From contig JBCBKP010000044.1 of the NCBI GenBank assembly GCA_038521625.1, positions 1 to 17,686 of the forward strand: 17,686 nt of DNA. The letters are read 5' to 3'. Position 1 is the stretch's first letter. Each line of letters opens with the position of its first letter. Under the pieces are notes generated by a model. That model was not told the DNA's origin, searched no databases, and saw only the letters and a program-made list of their open reading frames with translations. Positions 8,365 through 15,117 of the stretch are shown here, piece by piece. The stretch comes from JBCBKP01 sp038521625. Lineage in GTDB: Bacteria > Planctomycetota > Phycisphaerae > Phycisphaerales > UBA1924. Both the position numbers and the translations under genes were made by a program.

Positions 8365-9681
8365 TCAGTCCTCGAGCATCGACTCGATGATCTCGGTGAA
8401 CCGCTCGCGGAGCTGCTCGTAACGCACGCCCGTCGCGGGCCCGGTGAAGCCCTGGTGCACGGCCCGGACGAAGCCGGCGCGGTCGATGAACACCGTGGTC
8501 GGGTAGGAGCGGACACGGTCGAGGAAGCCCAGCGACTCGGTCGCGTCGTCCTTCTGGCTGTAGCCCGCGATCAGGATCTCGTAGGGCACGCCCTTGGCCT
8601 CGATGTACCGCTCGACATTCGGGATCGACACCCGAGGATCGGTCGAGTGCTCGAACGCGAGCCCGACGATCTTCAGCCCCTCGTCCGAGTAGCTCTCGTG
8701 CAGCTCCTTCATGAACACGGTCGCGTCGTGGCAGTTGGGGCACCAAGAGCCAAAGACCATCAGCACACGCGGCTCGCCCGGCGGCGCCACCTGCGCGAGC
8801 GTCGTCGGCTCGCCCTCGAGACTCGTGAACTCGAACCGGCCGAGCGTCTCGCGGTCGAACCGCTCGACCGTGACCTCGGTCAGCCCGAACGCGTCCGGCA
8901 GCGACGCGTCCCCGTCCTGGACCGCCTTCCAGGTCTCGTGGTGCCACGTGCCCGACCAGAAGTCGCCCTCGATCGAGCCGTCCTCCTGCATGCGGGCGTG
9001 GAACAGGAACGCGTGCGCCCCGTCGAACGCCGAGAGACGCATCAGCTCGCCGTCGACCCGGCCCTCGAGGAACCGGTAGTCGCCCGTTACGGTCAGGAAC
9101 GTGCCGGTCGCTCTCCCGCTCTCGCGGTCGACCTCGAACTCGCCGACCGCGAGGTCCTCGTCGTCCTCGAAGTCCACCGACCAGCGGCCCCCGAACGGCG
9201 CCGGCTCGACGTCCGCCGGCGTCAGCGGCGCCCGCGGGATGATCGGATCGAACCGGTCGCTCGGGCCACGGGCGCGGCCGATCACCAGCGGCACTCGGAC
9301 CGGCCCGCTCCGCCGGTTCGTGACCCACTCGCCCTCGGCCACCAGGTCGCGGATGCTCTCGGCCGTCAGCGTCGACGAGATCAGCTGCCCCTGGATCCGC
9401 GAGCCGTAGCTCTCCAGCGGCCACAGGAACAGCCCGTCGTACCGGTCCGGGACCGCGGAGATGTTGCCCCCGCCGAGACGCTCCTCGCCGTTGATGATCG
9501 TCAGGTCGAGATTGAACGCCCCGCCCGGCCGGCCGGTCGGGTTGAAGCGGTCGCTCTCGACCACGAACGGCAGCGGCCCGCCCGGGGTCAGCAGCTCGAC
9601 CCGGGCGTACGACTGGGCCAAGACCGGGGTGGCGACCGGGGCGGCGACCGCGGCCACGACGAGTGCGGTGTGGATACGCAT
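8365..9681 (-). CDS. TlpA-like thioredoxin-fold protein with large N-terminal domain
   Basis: The 438-residue product begins with a Sec signal peptide (MRIHTALVVAAVAAPVATPVLA, cut near QSYA), so it works outside the cytoplasm. Residues about 300-438 are a TlpA/AhpC-TSA-type thioredoxin domain: FGSWCPNC with the redox pair Cys314/Cys317, a LKIVGLAFE strand, and a cis-proline loop SYPTTVFIDRAG. Such proteins reduce disulfides or deliver electrons to cytochrome-maturation or copper proteins. The preceding 280 residues are rich in beta strands (FGGRWSVDFED, a lipocalin-like GTFLTVTGDYRFLEG). I recognise no named domain, though they resemble N-terminal extensions seen in bacteroidete and planctomycete TlpA homologues. 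The start 9681 is chosen for the signal peptide; the ORF could extend to 9726 but that adds nothing recognisable. No ribosome-binding site is present. TATCCT lies 6 nt upstream. It is divergent from ribBA. Confidence 0.85.
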   Translation of the reverse strand: MRIHTALVVAAVAAPVATPVLAQSYARVELLTPGGPLPFVVESDRFNPTGRPGGAFNLDLTIINGEERLGGGNISAVPDRYDGLFLWPLESYGSRIQGQLISSTLTAESIRDLVAEGEWVTNRRSGPVRVPLVIGRARGPSDRFDPIIPRAPLTPADVEPAPFGGRWSVDFEDDEDLAVGEFEVDRESGRATGTFLTVTGDYRFLEGRVDGELMRLSAFDGAHAFLFHARMQEDGSIEGDFWSGTWHHETWKAVQDGDASLPDAFGLTEVTVERFDRETLGRFEFTSLEGEPTTLAQVAPPGEPRVLMVFGSWCPNCHDATVFMKELHESYSDEGLKIVGLAFEHSTDPRVSIPNVERYIEAKGVPYEILIAGYSQKDDATESLGFLDRVRSYPTTVFIDRAGFVRAVHQGFTGPATGVRYEQLRERFTEIIESMLED

Positions 9682-9687
9682 AGAGAG

Positions 9688-9693
9688 AGGATA
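9688..9693 (-). promoter_or_regulatory. TANNNT -10-like box before the TlpA-like gene
   Basis: On the minus strand TATCCT is followed by CTCTCT (6 nt) and the ATG. There is no Shine-Dalgarno sequence. The spacing is that expected if transcription starts at the A of ATG. Confidence 0.5.
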
Positions 9694-9731
9694 CGACGCG
9701 CTCACCGGCCCGCGGCGGCCAATCATGCCGC

Positions 9732-10970
9732 GTGAGCCCGAACCCCGACAAAGGCATCGAGCCCCCGTTCAGCCCGATCGCCGAGATCCTGGACGAGCTC
9801 CGCGCCGGCCGGATGGTCATCCTCACCGACGACGAGGACCGGGAGAACGAGGGCGACTTCATCCTCCCGGCCCAGTTCGTCACCCCCGAGTCCGTGACGT
9901 TCGTCCTCACCGAGGCCCGCGGCTACATGTGCCTGGCGATGACCGAGGCCGACTGCGACCGGCTCGACCTGCACGCCCAGTCCGCGGTCAATACCTCCGC
10001 CCGCGGCACGCCCTTCACCGTCTCGGTCGACGGCCACCCGAGGCACGGCTTCACCACCGGCGTCAGCGCACCCGAGCGGGCCAAGACCATCCGCATGATG
10101 ATCGACCCGGCGAGCCGGCCCGACGACTTCGTCCGCCCGGGCCACATCAACCCGCTCCGCGCCCGCGACGGCGGCGTGCTCGTCCGCACCGGCCAGACCG
10201 AGGGCTCGATCGACCTCTGCAAGCTCGCCGGGCTCTACCCGGCCTCGATCGTCATCGAGATCATGCGCGACGACGGCGAGATGGCCCGCGTGCCCGACCT
10301 GGCCAAGATCGCCGAGAAGCACAACATCAAGATGTGCTCGGTCGCCCAGATCATCGAGCACCGCCTCGCGCGCCAGTCTCTGGTCCAGCGCCTCGAGCCC
10401 GCCGGGGGGCGCACGCTCCGCACGCCCGAGGGCGAGTTCTGCCTGATCGGCTTCGAGTCCGCGGTCGACCCGCTGCCGCACCTCGCGCTGACCGTCGGCG
10501 GCGTCGGCCGGCTCGCCGCGGACGGCACGCCGATCGAATCGAACGAACCAACGCTGGTCCGCATGCACCGGCGCGACGTGCTGGGCGACATCTTCGGCGA
10601 CCTCGACACCGGCCTCGACCCGGCGACCAGCTCGGGCGACCAGCTCCGCGCCGCGATGCGCCGGGTCCAAGCCGAAGGCCGCGGCGCGATCGTCTACCTG
10701 CGCCCGTCGCTCACCGGCGAGCCCGGCGACCTGCGCTCGCGCCTGACCCAGGTCGCCGGCAACGGGACCGGCGACGCCGACAGCCCGGCGCTGGCGCACC
10801 TGCCCGACGGCGCCTCGGCGATGCCGGCCGACCTGCGCCGCTTCGGGATCGGCGGCCAGATCCTGCGGAACCTGGGCCTGAGCAAGCTCCGCCTGCTCAG
10901 CTCGCATGCGAAGACGATGCCGGGGCTGGACGCCTTCGGCCTGGAGATCGTGGAGACCGTGCCGCTCTAG
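9732..10970 (+). CDS. RibBA-type riboflavin protein: DHBP synthase with degenerate GTP cyclohydrolase II domain
   Basis: The 412-residue protein has an N-terminal 3,4-dihydroxy-2-butanone-4-phosphate synthase domain (about 1-205) and a GTP cyclohydrolase II-like domain (about 210-412). The first keeps Arg37, Glu38, Glu40 and Asp42 (DDEDRENEGD) and His138 (PGHINPLRA). At the position of E. coli RibB His153, a metal ligand, it has Gln155 (RTGQTEGS instead of the usual GHTEA). The second domain follows the RibA fold but lacks all three zinc cysteines: the first position is Asp282 in MHRRDVLGD, and the RCDCG motif is missing. It also lacks the catalytic HRQEGR loop. It therefore very likely has no cyclohydrolase activity. 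I leave the symbol blank because the catalytic status of both halves is uncertain. It starts with GTG at 9732, has no Shine-Dalgarno sequence, and is divergent from the TlpA-like gene across 50 bp. Confidence 0.88.
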   Translation: MSPNPDKGIEPPFSPIAEILDELRAGRMVILTDDEDRENEGDFILPAQFVTPESVTFVLTEARGYMCLAMTEADCDRLDLHAQSAVNTSARGTPFTVSVDGHPRHGFTTGVSAPERAKTIRMMIDPASRPDDFVRPGHINPLRARDGGVLVRTGQTEGSIDLCKLAGLYPASIVIEIMRDDGEMARVPDLAKIAEKHNIKMCSVAQIIEHRLARQSLVQRLEPAGGRTLRTPEGEFCLIGFESAVDPLPHLALTVGGVGRLAADGTPIESNEPTLVRMHRRDVLGDIFGDLDTGLDPATSSGDQLRAAMRRVQAEGRGAIVYLRPSLTGEPGDLRSRLTQVAGNGTGDADSPALAHLPDGASAMPADLRRFGIGGQILRNLGLSKLRLLSSHAKTMPGLDAFGLEIVETVPL

Positions 10971-11032
10971 CGCGGCCGCCGGCCGGGCCCGCAGGGGTGG
11001 CGCGGGCCGGACGAATCGATGGGAGGGCCTCA

Positions 11033-12178
11033 ATGCGCGCGATGGTGACCGGTCAGGTCGGGATGGACAAGAAGCCGTACCTGCGCGCCGTGCAGGACTT
11101 CGCCGGGCAGCAGGGCGAGACCGTCGAGCTGTTCAACATCGGCGACATCATGTACAAGGAGGCCCCCGACATCGGCCCGGGGACCATCCTCAACCTGCCC
11201 CTCAGCCGGCTCAACACCCTCCGGCGCGCGGCATTCAAGGACGTCATCGCCGATTCGGCCGGCGTGGACAACATCATGGTCAACACGCACGCCACCTTCC
11301 GCTGGCGCCACGGGCTGTTCAGCGCCTTCGACTTCGACCAGGTCCGACGCCTCGAGCCCGAGCTGTTCATCTGCCTGGTCGACAACATCGAGAGCGTCCA
11401 CCACCGCCTGCACGCCGAGCACGACATCGACGCCACGCTCAAGGACTGCATGGTCTGGCGTGAGGAAGAACTTCTCGCCACCGAGCTGCTCAGCCAGGCC
11501 GTCGAGGGCTCGAAGTTCTACATCATGGCCCGCGGACGCCACCGCGACACGATCCGCACCATGTTCCGCCTCGTCTGCCGGCCCGACATGCGCAAGGTCT
11601 ACCCGAGCTTCCCGATGAGCCACGTCGTCGATATGCCCGACGTGCTCGCCGAGATCGACGCCTTCCGCGATGCGCTCGCCGAGCACTTCATCACCTTCGA
11701 CCCCGGCGACGTGGACGAGAAGCTGCTGCTCGACCGCGCCATCGCCGCCGCACAGGAGGGCAACGTCGACCAGTTCCTCGACGTCACCCCCCACTCCTTC
11801 GGCGGCGCCAAGTCCCCCGGCGCCGAGCGGCTCCGCGTCCGTGTCCGCGAGGTCCTCGACATCGCCGGCGACATCGACGGCCAGATCTACATGCGCGACT
11901 TCAAGCTCATCGATCAGGCCGACATGATCGTCAGCTACATCCCCGAGCTGCCCGGCAAGGACGGCAAGGCGATCCCCGGCCTCTCCAGCGGCGTCGAGCG
12001 CGAGCTCCAGCACGCCTGGGAGCACGCCAAGGAGGTCTACGTCGTCTGGAAACCGAGCAAGCCGCCGAGCCCGTTCATCACCGAGACCTCGACCAAGATC
12101 TTCAAGTCGACCGACGAGGCCCTCGCCCACTTCGAGGCCAAGGGCATGTTCGCCGACCGCAACCTCTTCGGGAATTGA
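11033..12178 (+). CDS. Orphan P-loop (nucleotide-kinase-like) protein with deoxyribosyltransferase-like C-terminus
   Basis: The 381-residue product begins with a strand and turn resembling a P-loop (VTGQVGMDKK, residues 5-14). It is degenerate relative to GxxxxGK[ST]: Asp12 replaces Gly and Lys14 replaces Ser/Thr, while Lys13 is kept. Conserved-looking blocks follow: HATFRWRHGLF about 82-92, then an acidic FICLVDNIESV that could be a Walker B-like strand, then WREEELLATELL and FPMSHV. The last 90 residues (DFKLIDQADMIVSYIPE, SSGVERELQHAW, EVYVVWKPSKP) resemble the nucleoside 2-deoxyribosyltransferase-like Rossmann fold. No TM or signal segments are seen, so it is cytoplasmic. The start at 11033 is fixed by GGGAGG (11021-11026) with 6-nt spacing. 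It lies 62 bp after ribBA and may be co-transcribed. The function is unknown; an NMP-kinase-like or nucleotide-processing role is inference. Confidence 0.8.
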   Translation: MRAMVTGQVGMDKKPYLRAVQDFAGQQGETVELFNIGDIMYKEAPDIGPGTILNLPLSRLNTLRRAAFKDVIADSAGVDNIMVNTHATFRWRHGLFSAFDFDQVRRLEPELFICLVDNIESVHHRLHAEHDIDATLKDCMVWREEELLATELLSQAVEGSKFYIMARGRHRDTIRTMFRLVCRPDMRKVYPSFPMSHVVDMPDVLAEIDAFRDALAEHFITFDPGDVDEKLLLDRAIAAAQEGNVDQFLDVTPHSFGGAKSPGAERLRVRVREVLDIAGDIDGQIYMRDFKLIDQADMIVSYIPELPGKDGKAIPGLSSGVERELQHAWEHAKEVYVVWKPSKPPSPFITETSTKIFKSTDEALAHFEAKGMFADRNLFGN

Positions 12179-12184
12179 ACAGAG

Positions 12185-12203
12185 TCACGCCCTCCGGGCG
12201 TGA
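12185..12203. other. Perfect 8-bp hairpin just after a stop codon
   Basis: TCACGCCC pairs with GGGCGTGA around a 3-nt TCC loop, beginning 7 nt after the TGA of the P-loop gene. No T-tract follows on either strand. It may stabilise a 3' end, be a weak or Rho-assisted terminator, or be part of a dispersed repeat together with the tandem repeat that follows. Confidence 0.5.
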
Positions 12204-12227
12204 GAGTGCGACCGCTCGCGGGTGGGT

Positions 12228-12407
12228 CCCCCGCGTCGCGGCCGTCGAGCCCGCGCCCGGTCAGGCCCGCGCCCCCCTCGCGACCGGAGGTCGTGACTTG
12301 AAAACACGCCCCCGCGTCGCGGCCGTCGAGCCTGCGTTCGGCCAGGCCCGCGCCCCCTCGCGACCGGAGGTCGTGACTTGAAAACACGCCCCCGCGTCGC
12401 GGTCGTC
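12228..12407. repeat. 80/81-bp tandem repeat, about 2.2 copies
   Basis: Unit 1 (12228-12308, 81 bp) and unit 2 (12309-12388, 80 bp) are identical except for four C/T differences and one missing C. Both end in GTGACTTGAAAACACG. A third copy starts at 12389 and fades after about 19 bp. Each unit contains a small palindrome (CGACC-GGA-GGTCG). The repeat fills most of the 274-bp gap between the P-loop gene and the first zinc-ribbon gene. Short open frames run through it in several frames but have no starts, ribosome-binding sites or recognisable products, so I treat it as non-coding. Confidence 0.9.
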
Positions 12408-12440
12408 CCGAAACCCGGATCCGCGCTGCGCCGCCCCCGG

Positions 12441-12446
12441 TATCGT
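12441..12446 (+). promoter_or_regulatory. TANNNT -10-like box before the first zinc-ribbon gene
   Basis: TATCGT is followed by GCACCG (6 nt) and the ATG at 12453. No Shine-Dalgarno sequence is present and no -35 consensus is visible. Confidence 0.5.
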
Positions 12447-12452
12447 GCACCG

Positions 12453-12833
12453 ATGATCCCCTCGCCCGCCGAGGTCGTGGGCCTGCGGTACCGCGCGGCG
12501 GGCGCGGCCCGCGCCTGGTGCGTCGCCCCGCTCGTCACCGCGGCGATCGCCCTGATCGCCTGGCTCGCCGAGGGCATCGCCGACAACGACCTGCTGAACT
12601 TCCGCTACTACCTCACCCAGCTCGTCATCGCCGGCGCCTTCATCGTCGTAGGGGTCATGCAGTTCTTCCTCGCGGGCCGAATCGCCCGCTGGTGCTACCC
12701 GATGCCGCGACGCACGGTCTGCCCGGAATGCGGGTTCTCGATCGAGCGTCTACGGTCCGATCGCTGCCCCGAATGCGGGCTGAGGCTGGGCGACGGTCTC
12801 GCGGAGGAGGCTGCGCAGGAGGTGCCCGCGTGA
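12453..12833 (+). CDS. Small membrane protein with C-terminal zinc ribbon (paralogue A)
   Basis: The 126-residue product has an N-terminal MIPSPAEVVGLRYR motif, two transmembrane helices (about 21-40 and 56-74) and a zinc ribbon Cys90-x2-Cys93-x11-Cys105-x2-Cys108 (CPECGF...CPECGL). It then ends after a short acidic tail. The two neighbours downstream share the start motif, the helix pair and the ribbon but continue into two further helices. This copy is therefore a shorter or truncated member of the family. The ribbon is predicted to be cytoplasmic. No catalytic motif is visible and the function is unknown. The start ATG 12453 is chosen by similarity to the neighbours; an upstream in-frame extension runs through the tandem repeat. 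The stop codon overlaps the next start (GTGA), implying translational coupling. Confidence 0.75.
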   Translation: MIPSPAEVVGLRYRAAGAARAWCVAPLVTAAIALIAWLAEGIADNDLLNFRYYLTQLVIAGAFIVVGVMQFFLAGRIARWCYPMPRRTVCPECGFSIERLRSDRCPECGLRLGDGLAEEAAQEVPA

Positions 12834-13504
12834 TCCCGACGCCGAGCGAGGTCGTGCGCCGACGCCTGACCGCCGTGACGATCCTGCGGTTCGTGGGCGC
12901 CCTCTTCTTCGCGGCAACCCTGATCCCGATCGGCGTGGTCATCACGATCATCATCGACGAGGGGTTCCGCCGCGGGACCGCCGGCGATGTCGCCATCGGG
13001 CTGGTCGCGGCCGTGCTCGTCTCGATGCCCGGCCTGATCTCCTGGGTGTTCTCGCACCGGATCGCCCGGGGGCTCGTGCCGGTGCGAACAGCGATCCACT
13101 GCCCGGGTTGCGGCTACCGCATCGAGGGGCTCGAGGAAGCGCGCTGCCCGGAGTGCGGGCTCGAGCTCCCCGCCGAGTTCATGGGCGCCGGGCGCCCCGA
13201 TCAGGGTTCCGAGCCCGACCGGGCCGCGCACCTGATCAAGATGCGCGACACCCTGACCCCGGTGATCAAGATCATCGGCTTCGCGCTCATGCTGGTCTTC
13301 GGGCTCGTCACCGTGACCGTGGGCGTGAATCTCTACCACGACATCCAGCGCGGCTGGGCCGACCCCGAGGATGTCAACGTCATGTCGATCTGGGTGGCGA
13401 TCATGGGCGTGCTGACGCTGGTCCATGCAGGGATGTTCATGTTTGGGTTCCGGGCCGCCCGGCTGTTCATGCCCCCGGCCCGCACGAAAGATCTCCGGCG
13501 GTAA
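12830..13504 (+). CDS. Four-helix membrane protein with central zinc ribbon (paralogue B)
   Basis: The 224-residue product has four predicted transmembrane helices (about 18-42, 53-74, 143-168 and 185-208). Between helices 2 and 3 it carries a zinc ribbon, Cys91-x2-Cys94-x11-Cys106-x2-Cys109 (CPGCGY...CPECGL), followed by an acidic loop. It starts MIPTPSEVVRRRLTAVTILR, closely matching the downstream paralogue. The GTG start at 12830 overlaps the preceding TGA and is supported by AGGAGGT (12817-12823) with 6-nt spacing, an ideal ribosome-binding site. I recognise no enzyme family. The ribbon-in-loop design could bind nucleic acid or protein, or be a folding or redox module; that is inference. 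Confidence 0.78.
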   Translation: MIPTPSEVVRRRLTAVTILRFVGALFFAATLIPIGVVITIIIDEGFRRGTAGDVAIGLVAAVLVSMPGLISWVFSHRIARGLVPVRTAIHCPGCGYRIEGLEEARCPECGLELPAEFMGAGRPDQGSEPDRAAHLIKMRDTLTPVIKIIGFALMLVFGLVTVTVGVNLYHDIQRGWADPEDVNVMSIWVAIMGVLTLVHAGMFMFGFRAARLFMPPARTKDLRR

Positions 13505-13524
13505 TCCGAGCAATGGGGCACGCC

Positions 13525-14274
13525 ATGGTGCCCAACGCCTCCGAACTCGCCCGCCGCCGCCTCACCGCCGCGACGATCGTGCGTCTGGTCGGGCTGCTCC
13601 CCGTGTTCGCCATCATGATCGCGTGGGCGGGGTTCATCTCGGGCAACCTGGCCGAGCCGCTCGATGAGGCCGAGCCCTGGATCGTCATGACGGCCCTCGC
13701 GGTCTTCGCCGGCGTCATCACCGCCGGGATCTTCGCGCTGGCGCCCTGGGTCTCGACCAAGCTCGTTCCCACGCCGCGCGACACGCGTTGCCCGGCCTGC
13801 CGCTACGTGCTCGAGGGGCTGGTCGAGCCTCGCTGCCCGGAATGCGGGATCGCCCTGACCCGCGAGTTCATGGGCGAGCCGCCCGAGCCCGACGACGGCA
13901 TCCGCCCGAGACCCTCCGAGGTCAACGGCCGCGTCGCCACCTTCACGCCGATCGTCCGCATCCTCGGATTCATGGTCACGATCCCCTTCGGCGTCGCCGC
14001 GGCGGTCATGCTCTCGCTCGCCTTCGTGGCCCACTGGAACGCGTCGGGCGACTGGGAGAACGGGCACCGGATCACGTTCACGATCCTGAGCTCCGGGTTC
14101 GGCGTCGCGACGCTCGTCGGCCTGACCCTGCTCTTCTTCGGCGGGCGCGTCGCGTGGGCGATCGTCCCGCGCGCCAAGCGCCCCGACCGGCCGCCGGAGG
14201 CCCTCACCGCGGGCGAGAGCGCCCCCGCTGTGGACGAGGGCGCCCCGGGCGCGGTGCGGCTGGCGTCCGAATAG
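13525..14274 (+). CDS. Four-helix membrane protein with central zinc ribbon (paralogue C)
   Basis: The 249-residue product repeats the layout of its upstream neighbour: MVPNASELARRRLTAATIVR, two helices (about 20-40 and 53-75), then a zinc ribbon Cys89-x2-Cys92-x11-Cys104-x2-Cys107 (CPACRY...CPECGI). Two more helices follow (about 143-168 and 186-208), ending in a basic then acidic tail. The start at 13525 is chosen by alignment to paralogue B and by a GGGG at 13515-13518; ATG 13513, four codons earlier, is an equally readable alternative. It lies 20 bp from the previous stop (8 bp if the alternative start is used), so it is probably co-transcribed. The function is unknown. Its stop codon forms part of a possible -10 box for lptB. 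Confidence 0.78.
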   Translation: MVPNASELARRRLTAATIVRLVGLLPVFAIMIAWAGFISGNLAEPLDEAEPWIVMTALAVFAGVITAGIFALAPWVSTKLVPTPRDTRCPACRYVLEGLVEPRCPECGIALTREFMGEPPEPDDGIRPRPSEVNGRVATFTPIVRILGFMVTIPFGVAAAVMLSLAFVAHWNASGDWENGHRITFTILSSGFGVATLVGLTLLFFGGRVAWAIVPRAKRPDRPPEALTAGESAPAVDEGAPGAVRLASE

Positions 14275-14277
14275 ACT
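14272..14277 (+). promoter_or_regulatory. TANNNT -10-like box overlapping a stop codon, before lptB
   Basis: TAGACT, whose first three bases are the TAG stop of the preceding gene, is followed by GCTCGC (6 nt) and the GTG start of lptB. There is no Shine-Dalgarno sequence. It could allow lptB to be transcribed independently as a leaderless mRNA. Confidence 0.42.
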
Positions 14278-14283
14278 GCTCGC

Positions 14284-15117
14284 GTGGCGCTGCTCGAGGC
14301 GAGGAATCTCCGGAAGGCCTACAACGGGCGGACCGTCGTGGACGGCGTCTCGATCGACGTCGACCAGGCGGAGATCGTCGGTCTGCTCGGGCGGAACGGC
14401 GCCGGCAAGACGACCAGCTTCCGCATGACCATCGGCATGATCGACGCCGACGAGGGCCGGGTCTTCTTCGACGGGCGCGAGGTCACCGGGCTGGCGATGT
14501 ACCGCCACGCCCGCCTGGGGATGGGCTATCTCTCCCAGGAGCCCAGCGCCTTCCAGCGGATGACCTGCGAGCAGAACCTGCTCGCGATCCTCGAGACCCG
14601 CGTCGGACTCAACCGCGCCGACCGCAAGCGTCGCGCCGCCGAGCTGCTGGCGCAGTTCGGGCTGACAAAGAAGCGGAACGAGGCCGCCCGGACCTGTTCG
14701 GGCGGCGAGCGGCGCAAGCTCGAGATCGCCCGCGCGCTCGTGACCGACCCGAAGCTCGTGCTGCTCGACGAGCCGTTCAGCGGCGTCGACCCGATCGCGG
14801 TCGAGGACCTCCAGAAGGAGATCAGCCGGCTGACCGAACGCGGCATCGCGGTCCTGATCACCGACCACAACGTGCAGCAGACGCTCCGCGTCTGCGACCG
14901 CGCGTACATCATCGACTCGGGACGCGTGCTCGCCGAGGGAACGCCCCGCGAGCTCATCAACGACGACCTCGTCAAACGCGTCTACCTGGGAAGCCTGTTC
15001 CGGGGCGACGAATTCGATGACAGCCAGGCCGGCGCCGCATCGAACGGCAGCCCGCAGGTGCGCGTCACCGAGCCCGGCAAGCGCAAGAAGAAGCGCCGCG
15101 CAGGAGCCAGGCGGTGA
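14284..15117 (+). CDS. lptB: LPS-export-type ABC transporter ATP-binding protein LptB
   Basis: The 277-residue product is an ABC ATPase with Walker A GRNGAGKTT (36-44), the Q-loop region GYLSQEPSAFQRM, signature CSGGE (138-142, Cys instead of the usual Leu) and Walker B LVLLDEPFSGVDPIAV. The H-loop is in ITDHNVQQTL. The 'LDEPF-GVDPIAV', 'ITDHNV-TL--CD-AYI--SG-VLAEGTP' and 'VYLG--F' strings are hallmarks of LptB, the motor that drives lipopolysaccharide from the inner membrane across the periplasm with LptF/G/C. The partners are not in the window. A C-terminal tail of about 30 residues is very basic (KRKKKRR) and is absent from E. coli LptB. It starts with GTG at 14284 and overlaps the following lipoprotein gene by 4 bp. 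Confidence 0.9.
   Translation: MALLEARNLRKAYNGRTVVDGVSIDVDQAEIVGLLGRNGAGKTTSFRMTIGMIDADEGRVFFDGREVTGLAMYRHARLGMGYLSQEPSAFQRMTCEQNLLAILETRVGLNRADRKRRAAELLAQFGLTKKRNEAARTCSGGERRKLEIARALVTDPKLVLLDEPFSGVDPIAVEDLQKEISRLTERGIAVLITDHNVQQTLRVCDRAYIIDSGRVLAEGTPRELINDDLVKRVYLGSLFRGDEFDDSQAGAASNGSPQVRVTEPGKRKKKRRAGARR

Noticed and set aside
5854..9735. Very long open frame (1293 codons) on the plus strand
   Set aside because: It lies antisense to the ClpP-fold gene, the CCA enzyme and the TlpA-like gene, all of which have recognised motifs. GC-rich coding DNA commonly leaves antisense frames open, and its translation is Arg/Asp/Val-rich with no domain.
6791..9910. Long minus-strand open frame (1039 codons) in another frame
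   Set aside because: It is a shadow of the cca and TlpA-like genes and even crosses the ribBA start; low-complexity Arg-rich translation.
10971..11032. Hairpin (GGCCCGC/GCGGGCC) after ribBA as a terminator
   Set aside because: A stem can be drawn but no T-tract follows, and the ribosome-binding site of the next gene is close; read-through is as likely.
9461..12178. A 905-codon reading frame joining ribBA sequence to the P-loop protein
   Set aside because: The first 524 codons are an out-of-frame reading of ribBA; the real gene starts at 11033 after a GGGAGG ribosome-binding site.
12175..12450. Short peptides encoded across the tandem repeat, both strands
   Set aside because: Several frames are open because the repeat is GC-rich; there are no ribosome-binding sites and the products are repeat translations.
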